Source: a virus
Length of the DNA: 37,133 nucleotides
IMG/VR virus record: IMGVR_UViG_3300006038_000004
Span: 1-37,133 of that record
Reading direction: 5' to 3' (one strand)
This document shows positions 9,069-16,573 of the stretch, in pieces. A program made the translations under genes and the position numbers. The stretch's first letter is position 1; the number at the start of each line of letters is the position of its first letter. The notes under the pieces are model-generated. The model was given only the letters and a program-made list of their open reading frames with translations. It ran no database searches and had not been told where the DNA came from.

Positions 9069-10226
9069 ATGGATTTCTCATTAACAACATTGTTTGTTGC
9101 TACATCAGGGACTCTGGCATCTTCAGGATCTACCCAAGACCTTACAGCAGGTCAGATTGGTTTATTCCGTCCAGATTACTCAATTGCCACATCTGGTAAC
9201 ATAGCAGCAGCAAAATACTTCTACATTGCTCAAGGCAGAATTGAAGTTGTACCCTCAAATAATGCAGTGGGATTTGGAACAGTAGGTAACCAACTTGGAA
9301 GCAAGAGGTCTGACAAGATCACTTCTACCAAGGTTATTGAATGGTACAAAGTAACTGCTGTATCAAACGTACCAACACAGGTACAGAGCATTAGCTCGTG
9401 GAATCTGGAATGTAGTGAGCAAATCACCTTTGCTTTCGTACTTCACTCAAGCTATATTGATACAGGATTCTTTAATGGTCTGACTAAATCATTTATAGTA
9501 GATACCCCTTGTTGCTCTTGTGGTGCTAACCCATGTACTGATGTAAGTGGGACTGCTCTACAAACCTTTGTAGATCAAGCAGCAGCAAAAGGTAACGCAG
9601 ATCCTGCACTCTCTACCTTCCTTACCTTCTCAAGATTTGGAACAGGTTCAAATTCTCAGTTAATTATCACTGAGAAACCACTTACAGTGTATGGAAATAC
9701 TTGTGACTTCTCAGCTTATCCATATGAATACGATAGACTCTGGTTCAGAGCATTTGTAATCAAAGGGCCTATCACAACTCAGGATTTCATAGTAAGTGAT
9801 TCTTGTGATATAGTAGCTACATCTACTGTAGTTCAGAGATCTGACTACCCAACAGGATCTTCTGCAGAAATCAAGCAATTAGAAAAGAACCTATGGAGCT
9901 ATCAAGTTAATCAGTTCAAACATCAATATAAGTACAATAGCTGGAACCAATTGTTTACCAGCTATGTAACAGATGGTACATTCTATGATACTTACTATAT
10001 CAAGTACTATCCATATGATGAATACTTGGATACATGGAACCCTGGAGTTCCTCAGGATTCCACAGTAATTGTAGCCTTCCCTACTGGTACAGGTACAGCA
10101 TTTGAAACTGCGATGGTAGCAGCTCTTGGAGCAGTAACTGATGTGAGTGGAACTAATCCAACTACAACAACAACAACATCAACAACATCTACATCTACAA
10201 CTTCAACCACTACCTTAATACCATAA
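9069..10226 (+). CDS. Probable capsid decoration / auxiliary virion protein with Thr/Ser tail
   Basis: A 385-residue protein, largely beta-rich with many aromatic, Ser and Thr residues. The N-terminus reads MDFSLTTLFVATSGTLASSG without a typical signal peptide, followed by segments (AAAKYFYIAQGR, about residues 46-57; KVIEWYKVTAV) like those of virion surface proteins of large Bacteroidota phages. A CCSCGANPC cysteine cluster lies near residue 148. The last 20 residues are a Thr/Ser tract ending in LIP, encoded by 10161-10214. It sits after the connector gene and before a strong terminator, so it closes the head transcription unit. Decoration or auxiliary capsid protein is the likeliest role; head fibre is an alternative. 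Confidence 0.5.
   Translation: MDFSLTTLFVATSGTLASSGSTQDLTAGQIGLFRPDYSIATSGNIAAAKYFYIAQGRIEVVPSNNAVGFGTVGNQLGSKRSDKITSTKVIEWYKVTAVSNVPTQVQSISSWNLECSEQITFAFVLHSSYIDTGFFNGLTKSFIVDTPCCSCGANPCTDVSGTALQTFVDQAAAKGNADPALSTFLTFSRFGTGSNSQLIITEKPLTVYGNTCDFSAYPYEYDRLWFRAFVIKGPITTQDFIVSDSCDIVATSTVVQRSDYPTGSSAEIKQLEKNLWSYQVNQFKHQYKYNSWNQLFTSYVTDGTFYDTYYIKYYPYDEYLDTWNPGVPQDSTVIVAFPTGTGTAFETAMVAALGAVTDVSGTNPTTTTTTSTTSTSTTSTTTLIP
10161..10214 (+). repeat. ACN-type repeat encoding C-terminal Thr/Ser tract
   Basis: Eighteen consecutive Thr or Ser codons, mostly ACA/ACT with TCT/TCA, at the very end of the probable decoration gene. The antisense strand reads as a run of Val codons, which makes a spurious open frame. 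Confidence 0.85.
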
Positions 10227-10244
10227 TAATCTGAACCCGGAAGT

Positions 10245-10282
10245 AAAGGAGAGCAGAGCAATTAGGCTCTCTCTCCTTTTTT
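10245..10282 (+). terminator. Strong intrinsic terminator
   Basis: AAAGGAGAG, a bulged C, AGAGC (10245-10259), loop AATTAG, then GCTCT-CTCTCC-TTT (from 10266) forms a stem of about 14 bp with one bulge, followed immediately by a six-T run (10277-10282). It lies 19 bases after the decoration gene and before the endolysin. No clear promoter is visible between it and the next gene at 10300, so readthrough or antitermination may feed the fibre module. Confidence 0.85.
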
Positions 10283-10299
10283 ATTTCAAAAAACCACTA

Positions 10300-10812
10300 A
10301 TGAGACACAAAAAATCAGAAGAAAGAGTAAATCTACTCCATCCAAAGGTAAGAAATGAAGTAAAGGTTCTAATTGAGAAAGCAGAGGTTTCCCTACCCAA
10401 AGATATTGCTATAGCCGTCCCCCAGGGACTAAGAACAATAGATGAGCAAAATGCACTGTATGCTCAGGGAAGAACAAAACCTGGTCCTATTGTTACAAAT
10501 GCTCGTGGAGGAAGTAGCTATCATAATTATGGTCTTGCCTTTGACTTCTGTTTAGTCTATGACACAGATGGTAACGGGGTTTATGATGAGACTTCATGGG
10601 ATATCAAAAAAGATAATGATAAAGATGGTATAGCAGACTGGCTTGAAGTAGTAAAGATATTTGAACAAGCTGGCTGGGAGTGGGGAGGAAAATGGTCTTC
10701 TATAAAGGATTACCCACATCTTCAAAAAACATTTGGACACAGTTGGGCAGAATTGCTTAAATTATACAATAGTAATCTGTTCATACCAGGTACTAAATAT
10801 GTAAACATATAA
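10300..10812 (+). CDS. M15-family peptidase endolysin (L-alanyl-D-glutamate / D,D-peptidase type)
   Basis: A 170-residue protein covering a complete M15 (VanY/CwlK-like) zinc peptidase that cleaves peptidoglycan peptides. After a helical N-terminus comes QGLRTIDEQNALYAQGR (residues 42-58), then the zinc motif SSYHNYGLAFD with ligands His75 and Asp82, and the third ligand His140 in KDYPHLQ. Between them are two Asp-rich loops, DTDGNGVYDE (88-97) and DNDKDGIADW (105-114), that resemble calcium-binding EF-hand or dockerin loops; similar inserts occur in other Bacteroidota phage lysins. No signal peptide is seen, so release would need a holin, spanin or other route not visible here. It starts 18 bases after the terminator's T-run. 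Confidence 0.88.
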   Translation: MRHKKSEERVNLLHPKVRNEVKVLIEKAEVSLPKDIAIAVPQGLRTIDEQNALYAQGRTKPGPIVTNARGGSSYHNYGLAFDFCLVYDTDGNGVYDETSWDIKKDNDKDGIADWLEVVKIFEQAGWEWGGKWSSIKDYPHLQKTFGHSWAELLKLYNSNLFIPGTKYVNI

Positions 10813-10813
10813 C

Positions 10814-11386
10814 ATGGCCTATCCAGAAACATCTCCTATATTAGATTTCACAATAGTAGATACACATAATACACTAACATTAGGGGTTGCAGATATCTCC
10901 TTCTACCCAAGCAATTTTGTGGTAACCAATCCGACTTACGAGATTACACCACCTGCCTTCCCCAAGGCTACTGTTATTTTTGTAAAAAGTGAGGTTCTAT
11001 TTCTGAACAGCAATACACTGAATATAACCTGTGTCAGCGATCCTTCTCTACTTAATGACCTCCCCGATGGGATCTGGACAATTAAACAGTCTATAGCCCC
11101 TGCCATAGACTTCAATACTGAAAAAACATTTCTGAGAACCACTCTTATAGAACAAAAGTTTGGAAAAGCTTTTCTGAAAACTGATCTTATAGAATGTAAC
11201 CAGGATGTAAAAATAGAGCAAATGAAAGTGCTGGACGAAATTTGGTTCTATATCCAGGCAGCAATCTCAGCCTCAAGCCAGTGCAATAATATCTTAGCTA
11301 TGAAGCTGTATAAGAATGCAAATACTATGTTAGATAACTTCATTAGAGGTAGATGTAGTGGTACTACAAATACTCTCTGGTGCTAA
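10814..11386 (+). CDS. Hypothetical protein of fibre module
   Basis: A 190-residue protein starting two bases after the endolysin stop. Residues 1-105 are beta-rich with many Thr, Pro and Phe residues (MAYPETSPILDFTIVDTH at the start), like a small beta-sandwich. Residues 125-175 are helical (QMKVLDEIWFYIQAAISAS, then CNNILAMKLYKNANTMLDN), and the protein ends with CSGTTNTLWC. A beta head plus helical tail with conserved Cys suggests an adaptor or small structural protein that works with the downstream fibre genes. No named family recognised. Confidence 0.6.
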   Translation: MAYPETSPILDFTIVDTHNTLTLGVADISFYPSNFVVTNPTYEITPPAFPKATVIFVKSEVLFLNSNTLNITCVSDPSLLNDLPDGIWTIKQSIAPAIDFNTEKTFLRTTLIEQKFGKAFLKTDLIECNQDVKIEQMKVLDEIWFYIQAAISASSQCNNILAMKLYKNANTMLDNFIRGRCSGTTNTLWC

Positions 11387-11398
11387 AAACTAAGGAGC

Positions 11399-11551
11399 AT
11401 GGGATGTCAATCAACCAAATGCAAAAACCCAGACTGCAATACCTATGCTGCAGCATGTCAACTTGTTAATGGGTATTGTAGAGCATGTTGGGAAAAAATA
11501 CAACAAAAGAGTGCTTATAAACTATTACGTAAATGTTTAGCTTTCTTCTAA
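11399..11551 (+). CDS. Small cysteine-rich protein (50 aa)
   Basis: A 50-residue open frame (starts MGCQSTKCKNPDC, ends RKCLAFF) between two fibre-module genes. It has seven Cys residues (3, 8, 13, 20, 27, 30, 46), including a CRAC pair, consistent with a small zinc-ribbon-like or disulfide-bonded fold. AAGGAG lies one base before the ATG, unusually close; the gene has a 12-base gap from the previous stop and its 3' end overlaps the next start at 11533. Cys residues in both neighbours suggest a common extracellular or virion setting. Too short to assign a function. Confidence 0.5.
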   Translation: MGCQSTKCKNPDCNTYAAACQLVNGYCRACWEKIQQKSAYKLLRKCLAFF

Positions 11552-12579
11552 AGACTTGTACAAGCTGTGATAATCTTGAAGATGCTATATGTTCTATTGA
11601 TGCAGTCCTTGCTCAATATGGCAAAAATGCCTGGCAAAATACTGCTTTCATGACCATAAAGCCTACTCCTCACCTAAAGGTTAGGCAACTATTATATTAT
11701 AAAGAAATACTGAATAATCTAAGATGGAACCAAGACTTCTATTGTTCTTATAGTTATTCAACTATAGTATCAAGAGTAAGAGCACTAACAGGGGGAGAGT
11801 TTAGGATAGCAAGAAGAATGAAGGCAGGACCGTTCACTACAACCACTACTACTACAAGCACTTCTAGCACAAGCACTACCAGCACTACGAGTACTTCTAC
11901 TACTAGTACAACAAGTACTTCAACTTCTAGTACTACATCTACTACCACTTCTACAACTACTCATAGTACTACTTCAACAAGTACATCTACTACTACTTCA
12001 ACGACTAACACGACAACAAGTACTACTAGTACATCAACAACAAGCACTAGTTCTACTACAAGCTCAAGTACGACAACAACTACTACAACTGCAGGAGGAC
12101 CGGTAGTAATTGATTTTACAACAGTCAATGGAATATCTAATTCTAGTGGAGTTTGGACAGTACCTGGGGGAGGCTCTGATTATGGGCACACTGGGCTGGC
12201 AACTCTCAAACTAGCTGCAGGGGTAGATGGTATAATTTATTTTGATGGTACTAGTGTTCGTGGAGTTCTAGGATTTTCAACTGCTAATTCTTTAACTGCA
12301 TTTGGTAGTATGATAGCAGGTATAGTAATGGATGACATTAGTATATATAAGATTGATGGAGGAGCAGTTACTGGTCCATTAGAAAGTACTGTAACTTCAA
12401 ACAAATATGGAATAAGAAGGACTGGTAGCACTATAACAATAGAAAAATCATCAAATGGAGGAGCATCATGGTCAGTTGTATCTACACTATCAAGTACTTC
12501 TTCTGCTAATCTCTTCATTGTTTGTGATATCAATGGTGCAGGTCATCTGGATCATCCAATAGGGTTAAACATAGCATAA
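11533..12579 (+). CDS. Fibre-like protein: helical anchor, Thr/Ser linker, beta-rich tip
   Basis: A 348-residue protein in three parts. Residues 1-100 are helical and basic with Cys9, Cys12 and Cys20 and a repeated aromatic pattern, probably a virion anchor. Residues 102-186 are an 85-residue tract of almost pure Thr and Ser, with one His and one Asn. Residues 190-348 form a Gly/Ser/Ile/Val-rich beta domain resembling a jelly-roll or lectin-like receptor or carbohydrate-binding tip. The tract would be an extended, possibly glycosylated linker that holds the tip away from the particle. The start overlaps the preceding small gene by 19 bases. Fibre role is inferred from architecture and location. 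Confidence 0.55.
   Translation: MFSFLLKTCTSCDNLEDAICSIDAVLAQYGKNAWQNTAFMTIKPTPHLKVRQLLYYKEILNNLRWNQDFYCSYSYSTIVSRVRALTGGEFRIARRMKAGPFTTTTTTTSTSSTSTTSTTSTSTTSTTSTSTSSTTSTTTSTTTHSTTSTSTSTTTSTTNTTTSTTSTSTTSTSSTTSSSTTTTTTTAGGPVVIDFTTVNGISNSSGVWTVPGGGSDYGHTGLATLKLAAGVDGIIYFDGTSVRGVLGFSTANSLTAFGSMIAGIVMDDISIYKIDGGAVTGPLESTVTSNKYGIRRTGSTITIEKSSNGGASWSVVSTLSSTSSANLFIVCDINGAGHLDHPIGLNIA
11836..12090 (+). repeat. Long ACN/AGY repeat encoding an 85-residue Thr/Ser linker
   Basis: 255 bases made of Thr (ACA, ACT, ACC, ACG) and Ser (AGT, AGC, TCA, TCT) codons. Codon choice is mixed, so it is an imperfect low-complexity repeat rather than a pure microsatellite. Sub-blocks such as ACTAGTACAACAAGTACTTC recur with changes. 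It could change length by slippage or recombination, always in multiples of three. Confidence 0.9.
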
Positions 12580-12589
12580 TATTAAATAT

Positions 12590-13642
12590 ATGGCTTGTAA
12601 AGATTGTCTATTAAATTGTTCTGAAATAGTATCGGATCAATGTGTTCAGTACACAGGGCCTGAAATTCCCTTGCTTGGTATCTGCACAGGGGATACTCTT
12701 TCATCTTTTGAAGCAGCAATTGCTGCTGAAGTGGTGGGTATATTAGATGGTACAGGAATTGAGCCTGCTAACCTAACTATTAGTTGCTCTTTCCTACAAG
12801 ATATCATAGGAGTATCTTCTCCTACTCTAAGTAACGTATTACAGATGCTGATAACTGCATCTTGTACTCTGAAAGATCTTGTTGATGACATAAATATAAT
12901 AATTGCTGATAATCCAGTATTCAATACAGCTTGTCTTACAGGACTTCCTTCAAGTCCTACCAGAGATGATATTCTACAAGCTGCAATAACTTTACTCTGT
13001 TCTGTTAAAACTACAGTAGATGCCATACCCACAACATATGTTAAAAATTCTGATCTGACAACACTTGTTACTCAAGTTGTCAATAACATAAATGGAGGAG
13101 GAGGCACAGTCGTACAGAACTATACAAAGATGGTTCCTTATACAGCAGTAGCTTATTTTGGACCACTATCTAACTTTGATGCTGGAGGAATAGGTATTAG
13201 TACTTTAGGATTCAGTAAATTGTACATCTGTAATGGACAAAATGGAACTCCAGACCTAAGGGGTAGGACAATTGTAGGGGCTATTAGAAGCGTTCCTGGT
13301 GGTGCACTTGATGCTGCAGTAGATCCAGCAGTAAATCCTAATAATCCAAACTGGGCAGTAAATGATAGAGGTGGGGAGACTTTCCATACATTATTAACAT
13401 CAGAAATGCCTGCCCATATCCATGGAGTAACTGATCCTGGTCACCAGCACTACTCTGCCTATAGGGGGGCTCTATTGCCTCAATCTGGTAATTCAACCCA
13501 ATGTTGGGCAGGAGCAACTGACTCTTCCAAATTGACAAGTGTATCACTGACTGGCGTAACAATTCAAAGTACTGGTGGAGGACAACCTCACAACAATATT
13601 CAGCCTTCTCTATCTGCCTATTATATAATGTATATTCCTTAA
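12590..13642 (+). CDS. Tail-collar-domain fibre protein (probable receptor-binding)
   Basis: A 350-residue protein. The N-terminus (MACKDCLLNCSEI, then CVQYTGPEIPLLGICTGDTL, about residues 18-37) resembles that of the next gene and is probably the attachment domain. Residues 60-165 are a Cys-containing helical region. Residues about 186-350 form a phage tail-collar / microcystin-dependent-protein-like domain: NGTPDLRGR (218-226), MPAHIHG (273-279), HQH (286-288), and the closing GGGQPHNNIQPSLSAYYIMY. His pairs in such domains often bind iron in trimeric fibres. Eleven bases separate it from the previous gene. Receptor binding is the usual role of this domain at a fibre tip. Confidence 0.72.
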   Translation: MACKDCLLNCSEIVSDQCVQYTGPEIPLLGICTGDTLSSFEAAIAAEVVGILDGTGIEPANLTISCSFLQDIIGVSSPTLSNVLQMLITASCTLKDLVDDINIIIADNPVFNTACLTGLPSSPTRDDILQAAITLLCSVKTTVDAIPTTYVKNSDLTTLVTQVVNNINGGGGTVVQNYTKMVPYTAVAYFGPLSNFDAGGIGISTLGFSKLYICNGQNGTPDLRGRTIVGAIRSVPGGALDAAVDPAVNPNNPNWAVNDRGGETFHTLLTSEMPAHIHGVTDPGHQHYSAYRGALLPQSGNSTQCWAGATDSSKLTSVSLTGVTIQSTGGGQPHNNIQPSLSAYYIMYIP

Positions 13643-13650
13643 TCTAATAT

Positions 13651-15051
13651 ATGGCTTGCACTAATTGTACACAATCAACTGCATCTATAACAGGATTCAT
13701 TCCTGCCAATTGCTCAGAACCAGCTTCCTGCTTTCAGGATGCAGGTTGTGTTGTATATACTGGCCCAGCCCTTAGCTGCTCAGGTATTGCTACAAATTCT
13801 AATCTGGAGACTATCCTCCAAACCATAGATCCATTGCTTTGTGCATCTACAGGAGACTATTCTACATATAACACATATTGCCTAGCTCCTATTACAACTC
13901 AAAAGCAGTTCGTTGAAACCATCTCAAGTTTTGTATGTACCCTTAGAGATGACTTTGATGAGTTTGTAGATACAACATATGTTGCTGATCAAAGTAGTAT
14001 AGATAGTAGGTTAGATGCATTAGAGGTTCCTGGGATAACATGTAGTTCAGCTGGAGTAGTTAATACAGATACACTCCAACAATTACTGACTAAGTATTGT
14101 ACAAAATTTGGAACTATTGATAGTGCTATCAATCCTTCAGCAGCCAATTGGAATTCATGTTATGTGGTAACCCCTCCTACAACAATAACTGGAGGATTCA
14201 ATACTCTAATTGCCCAAATATGTATTCTAAAGGCTCTTGTAGAGAGTGGAACTTCATCATTGCCTACATTTAATAATGTAGGAAGCTGTCTTCCTGCACC
14301 TCTCACTACAGCAGATAGTCTTGTAGATACAGTAAATAAGATCAAAGTAAGATTGTGTCAAACTGGTACGATAGATACTACAGCTCTGACATTTGGGTGT
14401 GTAAGTAACTCAGTATCAAGTGGAACAGATCTCCAAAGTACTCTACAGAACATTCTGACAAAGGTTACACAGATTGCTCAAAATTTACCCACAGAATGGT
14501 CAGCAGACTTTGACGTAACAAATGTTGATAATGGAGACTTGTGTCTAGGTAAAGAAGTTGCCTTAGCTACTCCTTCAACACAAGATAGATTTGTAGCAGC
14601 AACTACTTCGGATACATCCCCAGGAGTGCTGCAGAATAAACTTGTCGCAGGTACTAATGTCACCCTTGATTATGTTACTACCCCTGGGTCTGTGATAATC
14701 AACAATACTGGTGGATCTGGTACTGGAGATCATAAAGTAGCTGTAAATTCAACAGACCCAAGTCCGGATTATTTAGGGGTAAAAATCATTACAGGAGGCC
14801 TTACTAATGGAATACAGGTAACTCCTACTGTAGATATTATAAATAATGTAATTACTTTAGATGTTACAGTAGATACAGTTACTCTATTTCAATCACTTAT
14901 AGATACTTTAAGTAGTGATTCAGGGTTATATGCTAGTTTCTGTGCAGCAGTTGCTGGATGTCCTTCTCCTTGTGATGCTCCAAGTAATGTAACTGTAACA
15001 TATCAAAGTGGTACAACATCTACCACAACAACTACAACTACTACACCTTAA
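13651..15051 (+). CDS. Fibre-module protein with YTGP N-terminal domain and Thr tail
   Basis: A 466-residue, Cys- and Thr-rich protein. Its start (MACTNCTQSTAS) and CVVYTGPALSCSGIATNSNL segment (about 33-52) match the previous gene's N-terminus in pattern, so both likely attach to the same virion site. The middle contains repeated units of about 90-100 residues, each with a Cys-containing helix (FVCTLRDDFDE, QICILKALVES, KVRLCQTGTID). The C-terminal part (about 285-440) is beta-rich (FDVTNVDNGDL, LVAGTNVTLDYVTTPG) as in fibre shafts. It ends in TTSTTTTTTTTP. The next gene starts after nine bases. Function inferred as fibre or fibre-base protein. Confidence 0.55.
   Translation: MACTNCTQSTASITGFIPANCSEPASCFQDAGCVVYTGPALSCSGIATNSNLETILQTIDPLLCASTGDYSTYNTYCLAPITTQKQFVETISSFVCTLRDDFDEFVDTTYVADQSSIDSRLDALEVPGITCSSAGVVNTDTLQQLLTKYCTKFGTIDSAINPSAANWNSCYVVTPPTTITGGFNTLIAQICILKALVESGTSSLPTFNNVGSCLPAPLTTADSLVDTVNKIKVRLCQTGTIDTTALTFGCVSNSVSSGTDLQSTLQNILTKVTQIAQNLPTEWSADFDVTNVDNGDLCLGKEVALATPSTQDRFVAATTSDTSPGVLQNKLVAGTNVTLDYVTTPGSVIINNTGGSGTGDHKVAVNSTDPSPDYLGVKIITGGLTNGIQVTPTVDIINNVITLDVTVDTVTLFQSLIDTLSSDSGLYASFCAAVAGCPSPCDAPSNVTVTYQSGTTSTTTTTTTTP
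15013..15045 (+). repeat. Short ACN repeat encoding Thr tail
   Basis: Eleven codons, ten Thr and one Ser, immediately before a Pro codon and stop. Same composition as the tracts at 10161, 11836 and 16075. Confidence 0.8.
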
Positions 15052-15060
15052 TAAAAACCA

Positions 15061-16167
15061 ATGAGTAGTATAGCTAATATATGTTGGTCTTTCGTTCCTG
15101 GATCTTTAAGCACACTTGTTGAATACAAGGTGAGTGGGGATACTACATGGATACAACCAACTTCGCCAAATAATCCTACTACTAACAATTGCTACCCTAT
15201 CCCAATTGATGATAATGTTTACTATGATGTGAGGCTGACAACAAATGGAATAAGATGTGCTCCCAAATCCAGAACAATACAGATTGTTAGGCCAATAGGA
15301 TGTTGTCCATCAGGATATATATTGTCTGAAGATGGTACATACTGCTTACAGGTAAATGAGACTGCAGCTACTCCTCCAAGCTCTCCAGAATCTACAGTAG
15401 CAAAAACTAACGTTTTCTATTCAGATTGTGGAAGTTATATATATGATACAGGTTATTCATCAGATGGTACAGGGACATCTACTCAAATATCAACAAGTAA
15501 TAGCTTTTGGAGAAATGGGTCAGGAACTTGTGCTGCTGATGGAAATACCTCTAATGGTCCTATGAATAGATGTGCTCTCTGGTCAGTTTCTGAATTGAGT
15601 AATCAGGATATAGGATTTTCTGTCTGTGTGAATGTAAGCTCTCCTCAGACATATTATATAGGGTTTGGTTGTGATAATTATGGAATCCTTAGAATTGATG
15701 GTAGCACTATCATACAACAGGATCCAACTGCTCTTGATATACAATATGGAATAATAGGAGCACCTTTCCATGTTTGGCATATTTATCCAGTAACACTGAC
15801 AGCAGGGAATCATATCATAGAAATGGTAGGTCATAATGTTGCTCCTCCTGCAGCCATGGGAGCAGAAATATATCAGAATACCATAGCTGAGATCATATCA
15901 GCAACTTCATATGGAATGCTAAATGTGGTTTTCTCTACCAAAGACTATGTTGGGCAAGATGTACAACTTGGCACAGATGGTATTGGATATACCTGCCCTT
16001 CAGGATATTCATTGGTTTTTTGTGAGGGGCCTGCTTTCTGTAGGCAGGTGCTTACCACTGCTGTAATTGAATGTACCACAACAACTACTACTACTACTAC
16101 AAGTACTACAACTAGTACTACGACCAGCACTACCTCAAGTACTACCACAACAACAACTACTCCATAA
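15061..16167 (+). CDS. Beta-rich virion protein with FnIII-like N-terminus and Thr/Ser tail
   Basis: A 368-residue protein. Residues 1-78 look like a fibronectin-type fold (VEYKVSGDTTWIQ, then YYDVRLTTNGIRC). Residues 79-105 hold a Cys-Pro-Ser-Gly-Tyr motif with ILSEDGTYC, followed by an Ala/Pro linker. Residues about 118-285 form a PA14- or carbohydrate-binding-like beta domain (NVFYSDCGSYIYDTGYSSDG; YGILRIDGSTII), a pattern I associate with widespread uncharacterised phage virion proteins. The C-terminus has another Cys motif and ends in 29 Thr/Ser residues plus Pro. The stop overlaps the next start (TAATG). Probable host-surface binding; exact role unknown. Confidence 0.55.
   Translation: MSSIANICWSFVPGSLSTLVEYKVSGDTTWIQPTSPNNPTTNNCYPIPIDDNVYYDVRLTTNGIRCAPKSRTIQIVRPIGCCPSGYILSEDGTYCLQVNETAATPPSSPESTVAKTNVFYSDCGSYIYDTGYSSDGTGTSTQISTSNSFWRNGSGTCAADGNTSNGPMNRCALWSVSELSNQDIGFSVCVNVSSPQTYYIGFGCDNYGILRIDGSTIIQQDPTALDIQYGIIGAPFHVWHIYPVTLTAGNHIIEMVGHNVAPPAAMGAEIYQNTIAEIISATSYGMLNVVFSTKDYVGQDVQLGTDGIGYTCPSGYSLVFCEGPAFCRQVLTTAVIECTTTTTTTTTSTTTSTTTSTTSSTTTTTTTP
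16075..16161 (+). repeat. ACN/AGT repeat encoding C-terminal Thr/Ser tract
   Basis: Twenty-nine codons of Thr and Ser immediately before Pro and stop, with the next gene starting in the overlapping TAATG. The antisense strand reads as a Val-rich false open frame. Confidence 0.85.
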
Positions 16168-16409
16168 TGGCTAATATAATAATTGATTATACAATCCCCT
16201 TTGGGGCAAGTCTTAGGATAGGATATAGAATTCAAGCCTCTTCAAGTGCTTTTACATATCTGACCACTTTCCCAACATATAATGATTCTCCGTATACTAT
16301 CTCTGGTTTACCTATAGGGAACTATGAGGTAGAACTGACAACCATTTGTCCTAATTGTACAGGAGGAGTATTTGGTGAACCTCAAATATATCCCGCAACT
16401 AGTCAGTAA
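16167..16409 (+). CDS. Small FnIII-like protein (80 aa)
   Basis: An 80-residue protein translationally coupled to the upstream gene by TAATG. Its strand pattern (IIIDYTIPFGASLRIGYRIQ, then NYEVELTTICPNC) looks like a single fibronectin-type domain and resembles the N-terminus of the gene just upstream. It may be a detached module of that protein, separated from it only by the Thr/Ser tract and a stop, or a partner domain that binds the same site. It ends the fibre module and is followed by two hairpins. Confidence 0.6.
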   Translation: MANIIIDYTIPFGASLRIGYRIQASSSAFTYLTTFPTYNDSPYTISGLPIGNYEVELTTICPNCTGGVFGEPQIYPATSQ

Positions 16410-16410
16410 T

Positions 16411-16472
16411 ACCTCTGTTTTTTGGTTTTTCAGAGGTAGCCCTAACATTTCTATGTTGGGGCAATTCTTTTT
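16411..16472 (+). terminator. Tandem-hairpin terminator of fibre module
   Basis: The first hairpin is ACCTCTG (16411-16417) / CAGAGGT (16431-16437) with a T-rich loop. The second is GCCCTAACAT (16439-16448) / ATGTTGGGGC (16453-16462) with a TTCT loop and one G-T pair, followed by AATTC and TTTTT. The second hairpin with its T-run is a good intrinsic terminator. Confidence 0.75.
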
Positions 16473-16505
16473 AATGCATTGAGTGTAAACATAACAGGTT
16501 GGCTA

Positions 16506-16536
16506 TTGGAAATATCAAGAATATTATCTAACTTTA
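16506..16536 (+). promoter_or_regulatory. Bacteroidota-type promoter for phosphoesterase/ring-protein operon
   Basis: TTG (16506-16508), 20 bases, TAACTTTA (16529-16536). The stretch TAACTTTACATCCCGT matches the promoter before the scaffold gene at 14 of 16 positions, including six bases beyond the -7 element. Transcription would begin near 16543, about 30 bases before the ATG at 16574. Confidence 0.6.
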
Positions 16537-16573
16537 CATCCCGTATAGTATTAATAATGAACAAATTATATAG

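Noticed and set aside
10052-10261. Antisense Val-rich frame
   Set aside because: It is the complement of the Thr/Ser repeat; no start context or neighbours on the minus strand. The same applies to 11754-11948 and 15945-16235.
11836-12090. CRISPR-like or satellite array
   Set aside because: There are no fixed repeat units with unique spacers; it is a codon-phased Thr/Ser low-complexity tract within one reading frame.
16473-16573. tRNA or small RNA between fibre module and phosphoesterase
   Set aside because: No cloverleaf or conserved tRNA arms are visible; the gap is explained by a terminator and a promoter.
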